Positions 19,300 to 32,734 of a stretch of 64,000 bases of DNA are shown here, piece by piece. Origin of the DNA: Labedella phragmitis (lineage in GTDB: Bacteria > Actinomycetota > Actinomycetes > Actinomycetales > Microbacteriaceae); assembly GCF_004078635.1 (NCBI RefSeq), contig NZ_RZNB01000002.1, forward strand, positions 372,001-436,000. Reading direction: 5' to 3'. Position 1 is the stretch's first letter. Every line of letters starts with the position of its first letter. The notes under the pieces are model-generated. The model did not search any database. It was not told the origin of the DNA and saw only the letters and a list, made by a program, of their open reading frames with translations. A program made the translations under genes and the position numbers.

Positions 19300-21207
19300 A
19301 TGGCGGATCCACGGTCCTATCGGCCGAAGGCCGGTGAGATCCCGACGCAGCCCGGCGTCTACCGGTTCACGGGCGATGGCGGACGCGTGCTCTATGTCGG
19401 GAAGGCGAAGAACCTCCGCGCAAGGCTCTCCAACTACTTCGCACCGCTGCACACTCTGCACGAGCGCACGCGGAGGATGGTCACGTCCGCGACGGGCGTG
19501 ATGTGGACGGTCGTCGGCTCGGACATCGAGGCGCTCCAGTTGGAGTACACCTGGATCAAAGAGTTCGACCCGCCCTTCAACGTCAAGTTCCGCGATGACA
19601 AGACGTACCCGTTCATGGCGATCACTCTCGGCGATGAAGCACCACGCGTCATGGTGACGCGGAACACGAAGATCCGAGGCGCCAAGTACTTCGGCCCGTA
19701 CCCGAAGATCTGGGCAGTGCACGACACGATCGACCTCATGATCAAGGCGTTCCCCATCCGCACGTGCTCGGACTCGAGCTACAAGAGGGCGATGCAGTCG
19801 GGGCGGCCGTGCTTCCCCGGTCAGATCGGACGATGCGGAGGACCGTGCTCCGGCCGAGTCACGATCGAGGAGCACCGCGCGATCGTCGACGACTTCGTCG
19901 CGTTCATGTCCGGACACGACCGTCGGTTCACGACCGACGCGACCAAGAAGATGAAGGCCGCGGCCGAACGCCAGGACTACGAAGCAGCGGCGCGCTACCG
20001 GGATCGGCTCCTCGCTCTCGAGGCCGTCCTCGAGAAGAGCGCCGTCGTACTCGCGGACCGCGTCGACGCCGACCTCTTCGGCTTCGAACACGACGAGCTC
20101 TCGGCGGCCGTCCAGCAGTTCATCGTGCGAGGCGGTCGCGTCCGGGGTGTCCGCTCGTGGACGGTCGACAAGGAGCTCGACATCGAGACGCCGGAACTCG
20201 TCGAGCGCACCCTCTTGCGCGTCTACGCCGACGCCGGCAGCGAGTCGATCCCGAAGGAGATCTACGTTCCGGCCGTGCCTGACGATCTCGTCGAACTCGA
20301 GGCGTTCCTCAGTGAGCGGCGAGGCCGCGGCAAGGTCAAGGTCCAGGTCGCGAAGCGCGGTGAGAAAGTCGCTCTCATGGAGACGGCCGTGGTCAACGCG
20401 AAGCACTCGCTCCAGCTCTACAAGACGCGGAGGAGTGGCGATTTCGTCGCGAGATCGTCGGCTCTGGGTGACATCAAGGACGCGCTCGGCATGGACGAAG
20501 CCCCGCTCCGTATCGAGTGCTACGACGTCTCGCACCTGTCGGGCACCAACATCGTCGCCTCCATGGTCGTGTTCGAGGACGGACTTCCTCGGAAGGACCA
20601 GTACCGACGGTTTTCGATCGCCTCGTCGACCGACGACACCGACTCGATCCATCAGGTGCTCACCCGTCGCCTCGCCTACCTGCGGGGTGCTCCCGATCCG
20701 GACGCGCCCGAGGCGCCGGCGGATCCTCTCGCCGACGGTGAGGTCGAAGCCGTCGCGAAGCCGAAGAAGTTCGCCTACCCGCCTCAGCTCCTGCTCGTCG
20801 ACGGCGGCGCACCGCAGGTCGCCGCCGCGCAACGCGCACTCGAGGAGTCCGGCGTCGAGGGCATCACCCTCGCGGGCATCGCCAAGCGGCTCGAGGAGAT
20901 CTGGGTGCCAGACAGCGACTTCCCCGTGATCCTGCCGCGGGGGAGCGAGGCGCTCTTCCTCATCCAGCGCGTGCGTGACGAGGCCCACCGGTTCGCGATC
21001 AGCTATCAGCGCCAGCGTCGGCGGCGCGACATCTCGTCGGTGCTCGGCGAGATCCCCGGGCTCGGGCCGTCGCGTGTGAAGCAGCTCCTCACGGCGTTCG
21101 GGTCCGTCTCGCGGTTGAAAGCGGCGACCACGGACCAGATCGCCGAGGTCAAGGGCATCGGTCCGCAGCTCGCGTCGGCCGTCCACGACCGGCTGAGGAA
21201 TGACTAG
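19300..21207 (+). CDS. uvrC: Excinuclease ABC subunit C
   Basis: UvrC makes the dual incisions. The 635-residue protein has an N-terminal GIY-YIG nuclease (PGVYRF... LYVGKAKNL, residues 18-39) for the 3' cut and a UVR motif near 205-240. An RNase H-like domain ([12 protein letters not shown], Asp and His ligands) makes the 5' cut, and a C-terminal helix-hairpin-helix pair spans about 580-630. The ATG at 19300 is preferred to the TTG two codons upstream because it gives the usual MADP start. It is directly behind uvrA. A Gly/Ala/Pro-rich insert of about 20 residues lies near 465-485. Confidence 0.96.
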   Translation: MADPRSYRPKAGEIPTQPGVYRFTGDGGRVLYVGKAKNLRARLSNYFAPLHTLHERTRRMVTSATGVMWTVVGSDIEALQLEYTWIKEFDPPFNVKFRDDKTYPFMAITLGDEAPRVMVTRNTKIRGAKYFGPYPKIWAVHDTIDLMIKAFPIRTCSDSSYKRAMQSGRPCFPGQIGRCGGPCSGRVTIEEHRAIVDDFVAFMSGHDRRFTTDATKKMKAAAERQDYEAAARYRDRLLALEAVLEKSAVVLADRVDADLFGFEHDELSAAVQQFIVRGGRVRGVRSWTVDKELDIETPELVERTLLRVYADAGSESIPKEIYVPAVPDDLVELEAFLSERRGRGKVKVQVAKRGEKVALMETAVVNAKHSLQLYKTRRSGDFVARSSALGDIKDALGMDEAPLRIECYDVSHLSGTNIVASMVVFEDGLPRKDQYRRFSIASSTDDTDSIHQVLTRRLAYLRGAPDPDAPEAPADPLADGEVEAVAKPKKFAYPPQLLLVDGGAPQVAAAQRALEESGVEGITLAGIAKRLEEIWVPDSDFPVILPRGSEALFLIQRVRDEAHRFAISYQRQRRRRDISSVLGEIPGLGPSRVKQLLTAFGSVSRLKAATTDQIAEVKGIGPQLASAVHDRLRND

Positions 21208-21210
21208 GCT
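21205..21210 (+). promoter_or_regulatory. Candidate -10 box for rapZ
   Basis: TAGGCT overlaps the uvrC stop and lies 40 nt before the rapZ ATG. It would give a leader of about 34 nt that carries the GAAGGAACGAGG region. Confidence 0.4.
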
Positions 21211-21250
21211 GGGTGACGTTCAGACCTGAGCTGAAGGAACGAGGTGACGG

Positions 21251-22129
21251 ATGGTCGAGGAGCCTCCGACGCCGCAGCAGGTACTGATCGTCACGGGCAT
21301 GTCTGGCGCCGGCCGATCCACCGCTGCGAACGTCCTCGAGGACCTCGACTGGTACGTCGTCGACAACCTGCCGCCACAGATGCTGCGCCCCCTCACGGAT
21401 CTCGCGGAGCGGGCCGAGGGTGCGATCCCACGAGTGGCCGCCGTCGTCGACGTCCGTGGTCGTGACTTCTTCGCCGCCCTGCAGGACATCGTGCAGAGCA
21501 TGCGTGGGGGAGCGCACGTGCGCATCCTCTTCCTCGACGCCTCGGACGCCGTGCTCGTCCGGCGCTTCGAGGCCGTTCGGCGTCCGCACCCCCTGCAGGG
21601 ATCCGGAACGGTCGTCGACGGGATCCGGATCGAACGCGGGCGACTCGCGGCCATCCGCGAGTCGAGCGACATCGTCGTCGACACCTCGGACCTCAACATC
21701 CATCAGCTCGCGACGAAGATCCGCGACCTGTTCTCGGAGGAGGGAGCGCCGTCGCTCCACCTCACGATCATGAGCTTCGGCTTCAAATACGGCTTGCCGC
21801 CCGACGCGGACATGGTCGCGGACGCGCGGTTCCTGCCGAACCCCTTCTGGGTGCCGGAGCTCAAGGCGCTCACGGGTCTCGACGAACCGGTGAGCGAGTA
21901 CGTCCTGAGCCGCGACGGCGCGACGGAGTTCCTCGATCACTACCTCGAGGCACTCGTCCCCGTTCTCGACGGCTACCAGAGGGAGAACAAGCGGCATGCG
22001 GTCCTCGCCCTCGGCTGCACGGGCGGCAAGCACCGTTCCGTCGCGATGACGGAGTACCTCGCGAGTAAGCTCTCGGAGCTCGAGGGAGTCGCGGTGACGC
22101 TCAACCACCGTGACCTCGGGCGGGAATGA
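21251..22129 (+). CDS. rapZ: RapZ-family nucleotide-binding protein
   Basis: This 292-residue protein has a P-loop TGMSGAGRST (15-24), a DVR-containing middle segment, and a C-terminal domain with SFGFKYG and the GCTGGKHRSV anion-binding loop. In E. coli RapZ guides RNase E to the small RNA GlmZ and so controls glucosamine-6-phosphate synthesis. The role of actinobacterial RapZ is unclear, since GlmZ and RNase E pairing are not known there. The uvrC-rapZ-whiA order is widely conserved in Actinobacteria, but the yvcK gene usually found between rapZ and whiA is missing here. Confidence 0.92.
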   Translation: MVEEPPTPQQVLIVTGMSGAGRSTAANVLEDLDWYVVDNLPPQMLRPLTDLAERAEGAIPRVAAVVDVRGRDFFAALQDIVQSMRGGAHVRILFLDASDAVLVRRFEAVRRPHPLQGSGTVVDGIRIERGRLAAIRESSDIVVDTSDLNIHQLATKIRDLFSEEGAPSLHLTIMSFGFKYGLPPDADMVADARFLPNPFWVPELKALTGLDEPVSEYVLSRDGATEFLDHYLEALVPVLDGYQRENKRHAVLALGCTGGKHRSVAMTEYLASKLSELEGVAVTLNHRDLGRE

Positions 22130-22174
22130 CGGTCGCTCGAAGCGACCACACGAACACGGAACGAAGGACGAAGA

Positions 22175-23155
22175 TTGGCCCTCACGACGGACGTCAAAGC
22201 GGAACTCACCCGCGTGCGCGAATCGCGCACCTCGGTGCGCGCCGCGGAACTCGCGTCGATCCTGCGATTCAGCGGCGGACTCCATGTCATCTCGGGTCGT
22301 ATCGCGATCGAGTCGGAACTCGAGACGCCGGAACTGGCGACGCGAGTGCGGCGTGACCTCGTCGAGCTCTACGGGATGCGCAGCGAGGGGTCCGTCGTGT
22401 CGCCGTCCGGATCGCGACGCACGCCCTACTACCTCGTGCGTGTGATCGAAGGGGGCGAGACGCTCGCACGCCAGACCGGTCTTCTCGATGCGCGCCGTCG
22501 GCCCGTACGGGGCCTCCCGAACCGACTCACGACGGGGTCGCGCGACGAGATCGCCGCCGTCTGGCGCGGTGCGTTCCTCGCCGCCGGTTCCCTCACCGAC
22601 CCCGGCCGTTCGTCGGCTCTCGAGGTGACGTGTCCCGGCAACGAGTCGGCGATGGCGCTCGTCGGAGCGGCCGGACGCCTCGGCGTCACGGCCAAGGCAC
22701 GTGAGGTGCGTGGGGTCAACCGCGTCGTGATCCGCGACGGCGAGGCGATCAGCACGATGCTCTCGCTCATGGGTGCAGCGGAGACCGTCGCGTCCTGGGA
22801 GGCGATGCGGCAGCGCCGTGAGGTCCGTGCCACGGCGAACCGCCTCGTCAACTTCGACGACGCGAACCTGCGCCGCTCGGCGCAAGCCGCCGTCGCCGCG
22901 TGCGCGCGCGTCGAGCGCGCGATGGAGATCCTGGCAGACGACGTGCCCGAGCACCTCGCCTACGCCGGTCGCCTCCGGCTCGCCCACCGCGACGCGAGCC
23001 TCGACGAGCTCGGCCACCATGCGGACCCGCCGATGACGAAGGACGCCATCGCCGGTCGCATCCGGCGGCTCCTCGCCATGGCGGACAAGAAAGCGTCCGA
23101 TCTCGGCCTTCCTGGCACGTCGGCGAACCTGCCGGCGGACCTCGACGACCTGTGA
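22175..23155 (+). CDS. whiA: DNA-binding regulator WhiA
   Basis: This 326-residue protein has a degenerate LAGLIDADG homing-endonuclease-like N-terminal domain and a C-terminal helix-turn-helix ([28 protein letters not shown], about 272-299). In Streptomyces WhiA works with WhiB to start sporulation septation. In non-sporulating Actinobacteria and Firmicutes it affects cell division and growth. The start is TTG at 22175, chosen because of AAGGACG upstream and the standard [10 protein letters not shown] beginning. It lies 45 nt after rapZ. Confidence 0.93.
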   Translation: MALTTDVKAELTRVRESRTSVRAAELASILRFSGGLHVISGRIAIESELETPELATRVRRDLVELYGMRSEGSVVSPSGSRRTPYYLVRVIEGGETLARQTGLLDARRRPVRGLPNRLTTGSRDEIAAVWRGAFLAAGSLTDPGRSSALEVTCPGNESAMALVGAAGRLGVTAKAREVRGVNRVVIRDGEAISTMLSLMGAAETVASWEAMRQRREVRATANRLVNFDDANLRRSAQAAVAACARVERAMEILADDVPEHLAYAGRLRLAHRDASLDELGHHADPPMTKDAIAGRIRRLLAMADKKASDLGLPGTSANLPADLDDL

Positions 23156-23208
23156 CCGGTCGGTCGTCGCGGGAGTTTCAACCCGGCAGCGGCGACCACA
23201 CGCGCGAG

Positions 23209-23214
23209 TAGACT
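23209..23214 (+). promoter_or_regulatory. Candidate -10 box for sodA
   Basis: TAGACT lies 61 nt before the sodA ATG, giving a leader of about 55 nt that ends in a strong AAAGAGGAG ribosome-binding site. Confidence 0.45.
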
Positions 23215-23275
23215 CGACTCGTCGCTCAAAGGCCCTCCGCCGACTCGGGTGAAGGGCGGGAAAGAGGAGATATCG

Positions 23276-25052
<1,777 letters not shown>

Positions 25053-25059
25053 GCTCCTC

Positions 25060-26274
25060 GTGACTCTGCGCACCCTCGACTCTCTGGGATCGCTCGCAGG
25101 CAAGCGCGTCATCGTCCGTTGTGACCTCAACGTTCCTGTGAAGGACGGGCTCATCACGGACGATGGCCGTGTGCGGGCATCCCTCGCCACGATCAACGCG
25201 ATCGTCAACCAGGGAGCTCGCGTCGTCGTGATCTCCCACCTCGGGCGACCCGACGGCGAGCCGGACGAGAAGTACACGCTCGCTCCCGTCGCCCAGAGGC
25301 TGAGCGAACTTCTCGGGAAGCCCGTCGCCTTCGCTATCGACACGGTGGGGGACTCCGCCGCCGAAGCCGTCGCCGGTCTCGGTGACGGCGACGTCGCCCT
25401 GCTCGAGAACCTCCGGTTCAACGCCGCCGAGACGAGCAAGGACGCGGACGAGCGCCGCGCGTTCGCCGAGCGTCTCGCCGCGTTCGGAGACGTCTTCGTC
25501 TCGGACGGCTTCGGTGTCGTCCACCGCAAGCAGGCGAGCGTGTTCGAGCTCGCATCGGCCCTGCCGAGCGCCGCCGGGCTGCTCATCGCCGCCGAGCTCG
25601 AGGTCCTCGATCGTCTGACCGAGAACCCCGAGCGTCCCTACACCGTCGTGCTCGGCGGATCGAAGGTGTCCGACAAGCTCGGGGTCATCGGCCACCTGCT
25701 GCCCCGCGTCGACTCACTGCTCGTCGGCGGCGGCATGCTGTTCACGTTCCTGGCTGCGCTCGGCCACCCGGTGGGGTCGAGCCTCCTCGAGACCGATCAG
25801 ATCGACACGGTCAAGGGCTACTTGGCCGAGGCGAAGGAACGGGGCGTCGAGATCGTGCTCCCGACGGACGTCGTCGTCGCGGAGAAGTTCGCGGCAGACG
25901 CCGCTCACGAGGTCACGGCGGCCGATGCGATCGAGTCGACGTCCTTCGGCTCGTCCGGACTCGGCCTCGACATCGGTCCCGACACGGCGGCGGCGTTCGC
26001 GGAGCGCATCGCCGCATCGAAGACGGTGTTCTGGAACGGGCCCATGGGCGTCTTCGAGCTCGAGCCGTTCGCGGCCGGAACGAAGGCGGTCGCTCAGGCG
26101 CTCACCGAGGTCGACGGGCTCGGTGTCGTCGGGGGAGGCGACTCCGCTGCGGCCGTTCGCTCCCTGGGCTTCTCCGACGACCAGTTCGGTCACATTTCGA
26201 CAGGCGGTGGCGCGAGCCTCGAATTCCTCGAGGGCAAGCGTCTCCCGGGACTGGAGGTCCTCGGATGGCAGTGA
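25060..26274 (+). CDS. pgk: Phosphoglycerate kinase
   Basis: This 404-residue enzyme transfers phosphate from 1,3-bisphosphoglycerate to ADP. It has the N-terminal substrate loop VRCDLNVPV, HLGRPDG, the inter-domain ENLRFN segment, the nucleotide-site GGSKVSDKLGVI and WNGPMGVFE, and the glycine-rich GGGDSAAAV. The length is standard. The GTG start lies 7 nt after gap, and its 3' end overlaps tpiA by 10 nt, so the three enzymes are translated from one message. Confidence 0.96.
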   Translation: MTLRTLDSLGSLAGKRVIVRCDLNVPVKDGLITDDGRVRASLATINAIVNQGARVVVISHLGRPDGEPDEKYTLAPVAQRLSELLGKPVAFAIDTVGDSAAEAVAGLGDGDVALLENLRFNAAETSKDADERRAFAERLAAFGDVFVSDGFGVVHRKQASVFELASALPSAAGLLIAAELEVLDRLTENPERPYTVVLGGSKVSDKLGVIGHLLPRVDSLLVGGGMLFTFLAALGHPVGSSLLETDQIDTVKGYLAEAKERGVEIVLPTDVVVAEKFAADAAHEVTAADAIESTSFGSSGLGLDIGPDTAAAFAERIAASKTVFWNGPMGVFELEPFAAGTKAVAQALTEVDGLGVVGGGDSAAAVRSLGFSDDQFGHISTGGGASLEFLEGKRLPGLEVLGWQ

Positions 26275-27053
26275 ACAGGGTCCCGCTCCTCGCGGGCAAT
26301 TGGAAGATGAACCTGGACCACCTCCAGGCCATCGCCTTCGTGCAGAAGCTCGCCTGGACGCTCAAGGACGCCTCACACGACTTCGACGCTGCGGAGGTCG
26401 CGGTGTTCCCGCCGTTCACCGACCTCCGCTCCGTGCAGACGCTCGTCGCCGCAGACAAGCTCTCGATCGCCTTCGGCGCCCAGGACCTGTCGATGCACGA
26501 CTCGGGCGCCTACACGGGTGAGATCTCGGGGGCTTTCCTCGCGCAGCTCGACTGCACGTACGTCATCATCGGGCACTCCGAGCGTCGTACGCTCCACGCG
26601 GAGGACGACACCGTCGTGGCGGCGAAGACCGCTGCGGCGGTCAAGCACGGGCTCGTGCCGGTCGTGTGTGTCGGCGAGACGGCCGAGGATCTCGAGAAGC
26701 ACGGCCCGAGCGCGGTTCCCGTCGCTCAGCTCCGGACGGCACTCGAGGGACTCGACGCCGGTGCCGACATCGTCGTGGCCTACGAGCCCGTCTGGGCGAT
26801 CGGTTCCGGTCAGGCGGCCACGCCGGATCAGGCCGAGCAGGTCGCGGCCGCCCTGCGTGACGTCGTCCGTGAGATCCTCGGCGACGAGGCGGCGACCCGC
26901 ACCCGGATCCTCTACGGCGGCTCCGTGAAGTCCTCGAACATCGCGGGCTTCATGCGCGAGCCGAACGTCGACGGTGCGCTCATCGGCGGCGCGAGCCTCG
27001 ATGTGAACGAGTTCTCGAGCATCGTCCGGTTCCAGAAGCACGTCGGCGTCTGA
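26265..27053 (+). CDS. tpiA: Triosephosphate isomerase
   Basis: This 262-residue TIM-barrel enzyme interconverts dihydroxyacetone phosphate and glyceraldehyde-3-phosphate. The catalytic residues sit in AGNWKMN (Asn12, Lys14), IIGHSERR (His) and VVAYEPVWAIGSG (Glu). The phosphate loop YGGSVKSSN is present. The ATG overlaps the pgk stop by 10 nt, completing the gap-pgk-tpiA unit. Confidence 0.96.
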   Translation: MAVNRVPLLAGNWKMNLDHLQAIAFVQKLAWTLKDASHDFDAAEVAVFPPFTDLRSVQTLVAADKLSIAFGAQDLSMHDSGAYTGEISGAFLAQLDCTYVIIGHSERRTLHAEDDTVVAAKTAAAVKHGLVPVVCVGETAEDLEKHGPSAVPVAQLRTALEGLDAGADIVVAYEPVWAIGSGQAATPDQAEQVAAALRDVVREILGDEAATRTRILYGGSVKSSNIAGFMREPNVDGALIGGASLDVNEFSSIVRFQKHVGV

Positions 27054-27061
27054 TCACGGGG

Positions 27062-27084
27062 GCCGTCCGGTTATACTTGACGGC
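27062..27084 (+). promoter_or_regulatory. secG promoter with flanking inverted repeat
   Basis: The -10 box TATACT (27072-27077) sits inside an inverted repeat GCCGTC-11 nt-GACGGC. No clear -35 is seen. The layout would suit an operator, but the repeat is short and GC-rich and may be chance. Confidence 0.4.
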
Positions 27085-27123
27085 GGCCCTCGGATCACCG
27101 CGCCCGTCGAAGAAAGGTCCTCC

Positions 27124-27375
27124 GTGGATATTCTGCAAGTCGTCCTCCAGGTCGTGCTGGGCATCACCAGCCTCCTGCTGACCTTCCTGATCCTGCTTCA
27201 CAAGGGTCGCGGGGGCGGGCTCTCCGACATGTTCGGCGGAGGCATGGGCTCGAACCTCGGCGCTTCCGGAGTCGCGGAGCGCAACCTGAACCGCATCACG
27301 GTCGTGCTCGGCCTCGTGTGGTTCGCAAGCATCGTCGTCCTCGGGCTTCTCACGAAGTTCGCGACGGCCGTCTAG
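27124..27375 (+). CDS. secG: Preprotein translocase subunit SecG
   Basis: This 83-residue subunit of the SecYEG channel stimulates protein export. It shows the expected two membrane helices, at about residues 3-24 and 57-78, separated by a Gly-rich loop (KGRGGGLSDMFGGGMGS) that is the family signature. The GTG start is preceded by GAAAGG. It follows tpiA, as in many Actinobacteria, and is 9 nt upstream of rbpA. Confidence 0.95.
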   Translation: MDILQVVLQVVLGITSLLLTFLILLHKGRGGGLSDMFGGGMGSNLGASGVAERNLNRITVVLGLVWFASIVVLGLLTKFATAV

Positions 27376-27384
27376 GAGGAACGA

Positions 27385-27744
27385 ATGGCTGCAGGAGGAA
27401 GTGCCATCAGGGGTTCGCGCGTCGGCGCGGGACCCATGGGTGAGCAGGACCACGGCTACCACGCCGATCGCATCGCGATCTCGTACTGGGACGCCCTCGG
27501 CAACGAGACCGTGAAGTACTTCGCGGCGAACCTGCCGGACGAGGAGATCCCCGACGTCATCGACAGCCCCTCATCGGGCCTGCCCGCCGGACGGGACCGC
27601 AACAACCCGCCGGAGGTCACGAAACTCGAGCCGTACAAGACCCACCTCGCGTACGTGAAGGAACGGCGCACCGAGGAGGAGGCCGAGCAGCTCCTCGACG
27701 ACGCTCTTCGTCAGCTCCGCGAGCGCCGCGGCACCTCCGCGTGA
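27385..27744 (+). CDS. rbpA: RNA polymerase-binding protein RbpA
   Basis: This 119-residue actinobacterial transcription factor binds RNA polymerase and the primary sigma factor and stabilises the open complex. The N-terminal tail (GSAIRGSRVGAG), a core around residues 28-75, the basic linker and the C-terminal sigma-interacting helix (RRTEEEAEQLLDDALRQLRERR) are all recognisable. There is no cysteine in the protein, so the zinc site of some Streptomyces and other RbpA proteins is absent here. A strong AGGAGGA ribosome-binding site precedes the ATG. It is probably co-transcribed with secG. Confidence 0.92.
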   Translation: MAAGGSAIRGSRVGAGPMGEQDHGYHADRIAISYWDALGNETVKYFAANLPDEEIPDVIDSPSSGLPAGRDRNNPPEVTKLEPYKTHLAYVKERRTEEEAEQLLDDALRQLRERRGTSA

Positions 27745-27770
27745 CGACCCGCATCGCCTGACGCCTTACC

Positions 27771-27813
27771 ACGAAGAAGGCCCCGACCGCTTCCCGGTCG
27801 GGGCCTTCTTCGT
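27771..27813. terminator. Bidirectional terminator between rbpA and pgl
   Basis: A 19-bp perfect stem with a 5-nt loop carries TTCTTCGT on the plus side and the same on the minus side. It serves both convergent operons. Confidence 0.9.
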
Positions 27814-27823
27814 TGCTCTCGAC

Positions 27824-28594
27824 TCAGTAGTCGCGGGCGATGAGGTGCTCCGGCACCTCGGAGGCGGCGGCGTTGTCCACGAAGAACACGGTGCGCTTGC
27901 GGCCTTTGACACCGGCGATCGGGACTTCAGTGTATGCGGCGCCGGCCAGAGCGAGTCCGAGGACGGAGGCCTTGTCGGCCCCCGACATCTCGACCCAGAT
28001 GCGCTGGGACGAGTTGAGCACGTGCCGTGTGAGCGACAGCCGCTCTGGAGGCGGTTTCGGTGCGTTGCGGACGGCGACGACGCACGCGTCGCGCTCCGAG
28101 ACCTCGGCGCTGTCGGGAAAGAGCGAGGCCGTGTGTCCGTCCGGGCCGACGCCGAGGAACGTGATGTCGAAGACCGGCAGCGAAGAGTCGCCTTCGGCGT
28201 GTGCCGCGAGATCGTCCGAATATGCGGACGCGGCTTCATCGAGCGTCAAGCCCTCGTCGGAGGCGGCGAATGCATGGACGCACTCCGCCGGCTGGTCGAT
28301 GTGATCGAGGAGCGCGCGACGCGCCTTCGTGTCGTTGCGATCGTCATGACCCGCCGGCGCCCATCGCTCGTCACACCACCAGAAGTGGACACGGCTCCAA
28401 TCGACGCCGTCGCGCGCCGGCGAGGCGTTGATGGCCTCGAGGACGCGGACGCCGACGCGACCGCCCTCGAGGACGACGTTGATGCGCTCGCGCTCATCGA
28501 GCAGGTCGATCACCTTTGTGAGGAACCGAGCCGTGATCGAAGCCGCGAGGGCCTCAGCGTCCGCGTGGACGAGTACGCGCCGTTCGTTGCTCAT
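27824..28594 (-). CDS. pgl: 6-Phosphogluconolactonase
   Basis: This 256-residue member of the NagB/DevB fold hydrolyses 6-phosphogluconolactone, the second step of the oxidative pentose phosphate pathway. It shows LEGGRVGVRVLE near the N-terminus, the WWCDERWAP substrate segment and the GVGPDGHTASLFP signature. It is the last gene of the tkt operon; its ATG overlaps the opcA stop by 4 nt. The product removes the lactone made by Zwf from the same transcript. Confidence 0.95.
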   Translation of the reverse strand: MSNERRVLVHADAEALAASITARFLTKVIDLLDERERINVVLEGGRVGVRVLEAINASPARDGVDWSRVHFWWCDERWAPAGHDDRNDTKARRALLDHIDQPAECVHAFAASDEGLTLDEAASAYSDDLAAHAEGDSSLPVFDITFLGVGPDGHTASLFPDSAEVSERDACVVAVRNAPKPPPERLSLTRHVLNSSQRIWVEMSGADKASVLGLALAGAAYTEVPIAGVKGRKRTVFFVDNAAASEVPEHLIARDY

Positions 28595-29549
28595 TCTCCG
28601 GAGCGTCCCTTCACCGGGGTCGTCTGCGCGAGGAACTGCGGGAGACCCCTCGTCATGACCTCACCGAAGAGAACGTCGGGGTCGAGTCTGCGGAGTTCTT
28701 CCGCGAGGCAGTCGCGCAGTGTGCGTCGCGGAAGCGCGATGTCGTGCGTCGGCTGGTTGGGCTGCTGGAGCGACGCGATGGTCGACTCGGGCCGCTCGAG
28801 CGAGATCTCGCCGCTCGCTCGCGTCAGTGTGACGCCGTGGATGCCGCCGATGCCGGACCGTCCCGTGGTCAACTCGTGCTCGACCGGGACGTCGAGTGCG
28901 AGTTGCAACCAGGTCGCGAGCAGGATGGTCGACGGAGAATCGGACGCGCCCGACACCGAGACGGCCGTGACCTGCTCGTACGGCGGCTGGTCGAGCACGG
29001 CGGCGAGCTGCGCCCGCCAGAGCGTCAGTCGCGTCCACGCGAAGTCCGTGTCGCCGGGCTTGTAGTGCTCGGCGAGACGGAGCAGCGCGGCCTCCGGGTC
29101 CTCGTCGGTCGACGAGTCCGTGATGCGACGCTGGGCGATGGCGCCGATCGGGGAGTTGGCGACGTCCTGCGGCGGCTTGCTCGGCCACCACGCGACGACG
29201 GGCGCATCCGGCAGGAGCAGCCCCGTCACGAGGCTCTCTTCGTTGCTCGCAGCGTCACCGTGGGCGCGGAGGATGATGACCTCGCTCGCTCCGGCATCGC
29301 CGCCCACCCGGATCTCCGCGTCGAGCCGCGGGTCCGCCGACGAGGCGTCGACGCGACACACGACGATGACGCGCATGGGGTGCTCGCGCGACGCGTCGTT
29401 CGCGGCCTCGATGGCTTCCTCCTCCTCGCCGTCAGACGAGACGATCACGAGGGTGAGGACGCGGCCGAGGGCGACGGCGCCGCCGTCCTCCCGCAGCGTC
29501 ACGAGGGTCTTGGACACCGCGCTGATGGTGGTGTCGGGAAGGTCGACGA

Positions 29550-29553
<4 letters not shown>
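28591..29553 (-). CDS. opcA: Glucose-6-phosphate dehydrogenase assembly protein OpcA
   Basis: This 320-residue protein promotes oligomerisation and activity of Zwf in cyanobacteria and Actinobacteria. It has the N-terminal IVDLPDTT start, the PDAPVVAWWP segment characteristic of OpcA, and a C-terminal region ending in the mixed helix/strand PQFLAQ. The GTG at 29553 was chosen over longer frames because it overlaps the zwf stop (GTGA) and gives the family-typical beginning. The 3' end overlaps pgl by 4 nt. The zwf-opcA-pgl order suits stepwise assembly of the oxidative branch. Confidence 0.94.
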
Positions 29554-31091
<1,538 letters not shown>

Positions 31092-31120
31092 TCAGGTTCT
31101 TTCGCTGGAGAGCGCGAGGC

Positions 31121-32734
31121 TCAGTTTGCGGCTTCGAAGAGCGCGGTGATGTCGTCGGCGGAGCCGCTCAACGTGAGCGTCAGCACGGGACGGCCGTGGT
31201 CGGCGAGCACGCTCGCGTCACCCGCGGCCTGGGCCCGGATGAGCTGGCCGAGCGTGAACGGGCGACCGGGCACCTCGATGTCTGAGTCCGACTGCTCCGC
31301 GATCTGGAGGAAGACGCCCGTCGCGGGCCCGCCCTTGTGGTATTGACCGGTGGAGTGGAGGAAGCGGGGGCCCCAGCCGAACGTGACCGGTCGCCCGGCG
31401 CGCGCTGCGAGAAGGTCGCGGATGCCGTCGAGCTGCGGCGTCGCGACCCGATCGACGTAGGCCTGGATGGAGACGTAGCCGTCCTCGCCGAGCTGCGCGA
31501 GGAGGGCGTCGATCGCTCCACGGATGGTGGACTGGCCGTCGGCGAGACCACCTGTCGCACGCACCTCGATGCCGCCCTCGACGAACGCCGGGGGAGTGGG
31601 CTCCGGCGTGCTGTCGAGGAGGCCGCGCGTCGCGACCTTGGCCGACTCGACGTCTGGCTGGTCGAACGGGTTGATCCCGAGAAGGCGTCCGGCCACCGCC
31701 GTCGCGTACTCCCACACCATCATCTGGGCGCCGAGTGTGCCGCTCACGTGGATCTCGCCGTCGTGACGGTCGTCCGAGAACAGGTGACCGTGCTCGTCGG
31801 CGTCGTCGACGATCCGGACGACCTGCACATCCGGGTAGCCTGCCGTGATCTCGGTCGCGAGGGGCTCGAGCACGACGGGCAGGATGCCCGTGCCGAGCTT
31901 GCCGGTCGACTCCGCGATGAGTTGTTCCGCCCAGTCGGGGAAACCGACGATGTGGGTCCCGTCGGCGACGATCGCGAGCTTGTCCCGACGGGGGGACGTC
32001 GCCGCGATGGCCGCACCGAGGACGAGACCCGGGTTGCTCTCGTCATCGACGGAGAGTTCCACGAGAATGGCCTCAGCCTCATCGAGGAGTTCCGCGATGT
32101 CCACGCCCGCGAGTCCGCTGGGAACGAGACCGAAGGCGGTGAGCGCGGAGTAGCGCCCGCCGACGTTGGGGTCGGCGTTGAAGACGCGATATCCCGCCTC
32201 GCGAGCCGACGCCTCGAGCGGCGAGCCGGGGTCGGTCACGACGATGATGCGCTCGGCGGGGTCGATGCCCGCGCCGCGGAAGGCGTCTTCGTAGATGCGA
32301 CGCTGGCTGTCGGTCTCGACCGTCGACCCCGACTTCGAGGAGACCACGATCGCCGTCTCCTCGAGGCGGTCGGCGAGCGCCGCCGCGACCTGGCCGGGAG
32401 CCGTGGAGTCGAGCACGGTGAGCTCTGCCCCGACGGTCCGCGTGATGACTTCGGGCGCGAGCGACGAACCGCCCATGCCGGCGAGCACGATGTGCGTCAC
32501 GCCGCGAGAGCGCAGGTCGTCGCGGAGGGCGGTGATCTCATCGACGAGCGGACGGGAGATGCTCGGCGCCTCGACCCAGCCGAGGCGCTTCGAGGCCTCC
32601 TCGACGGCGTCGGGGCCCCACAGGTCGGGGTTCTGGCCGGTGATGCCCGACGCGACGAGATCGGAGACGAGTGTGGGCACTGCGGTCGCGACGGCCTCGG
32701 CCGCCGCGCCGCTCACCCGGATCGCGAAGCTCAC
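31121..32734 (-). CDS. pgi: Glucose-6-phosphate isomerase
   Basis: This 537-residue enzyme interconverts glucose-6-phosphate and fructose-6-phosphate. It shows two SIS-type sugar-phosphate domains: [11 protein letters not shown] and SKSGSTVET in the first, VADGTH and the [23 protein letters not shown] region in the second, with [12 protein letters not shown] near the C-terminus. This is the actinobacterial type of Pgi that sits inside the pentose phosphate operon, rather than the longer E. coli-like form. The ATG overlaps the tal stop by 4 nt. Confidence 0.92.
   Translation of the reverse strand: MSFAIRVSGAAAEAVATAVPTLVSDLVASGITGQNPDLWGPDAVEEASKRLGWVEAPSISRPLVDEITALRDDLRSRGVTHIVLAGMGGSSLAPEVITRTVGAELTVLDSTAPGQVAAALADRLEETAIVVSSKSGSTVETDSQRRIYEDAFRGAGIDPAERIIVVTDPGSPLEASAREAGYRVFNADPNVGGRYSALTAFGLVPSGLAGVDIAELLDEAEAILVELSVDDESNPGLVLGAAIAATSPRRDKLAIVADGTHIVGFPDWAEQLIAESTGKLGTGILPVVLEPLATEITAGYPDVQVVRIVDDADEHGHLFSDDRHDGEIHVSGTLGAQMMVWEYATAVAGRLLGINPFDQPDVESAKVATRGLLDSTPEPTPPAFVEGGIEVRATGGLADGQSTIRGAIDALLAQLGEDGYVSIQAYVDRVATPQLDGIRDLLAARAGRPVTFGWGPRFLHSTGQYHKGGPATGVFLQIAEQSDSDIEVPGRPFTLGQLIRAQAAGDASVLADHGRPVLTLTLSGSADDITALFEAAN

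Noticed and set aside
16160-19312. Very long open frame (about 1050 codons) antisense to uvrA/uvrC
   Set aside because: It mirrors uvrA in the high-GC third-position frame, is Arg/Asp/Val-rich, has no family resemblance and no ribosome-binding site. Similar mirrors lie opposite polA, rpsA, tkt and others.
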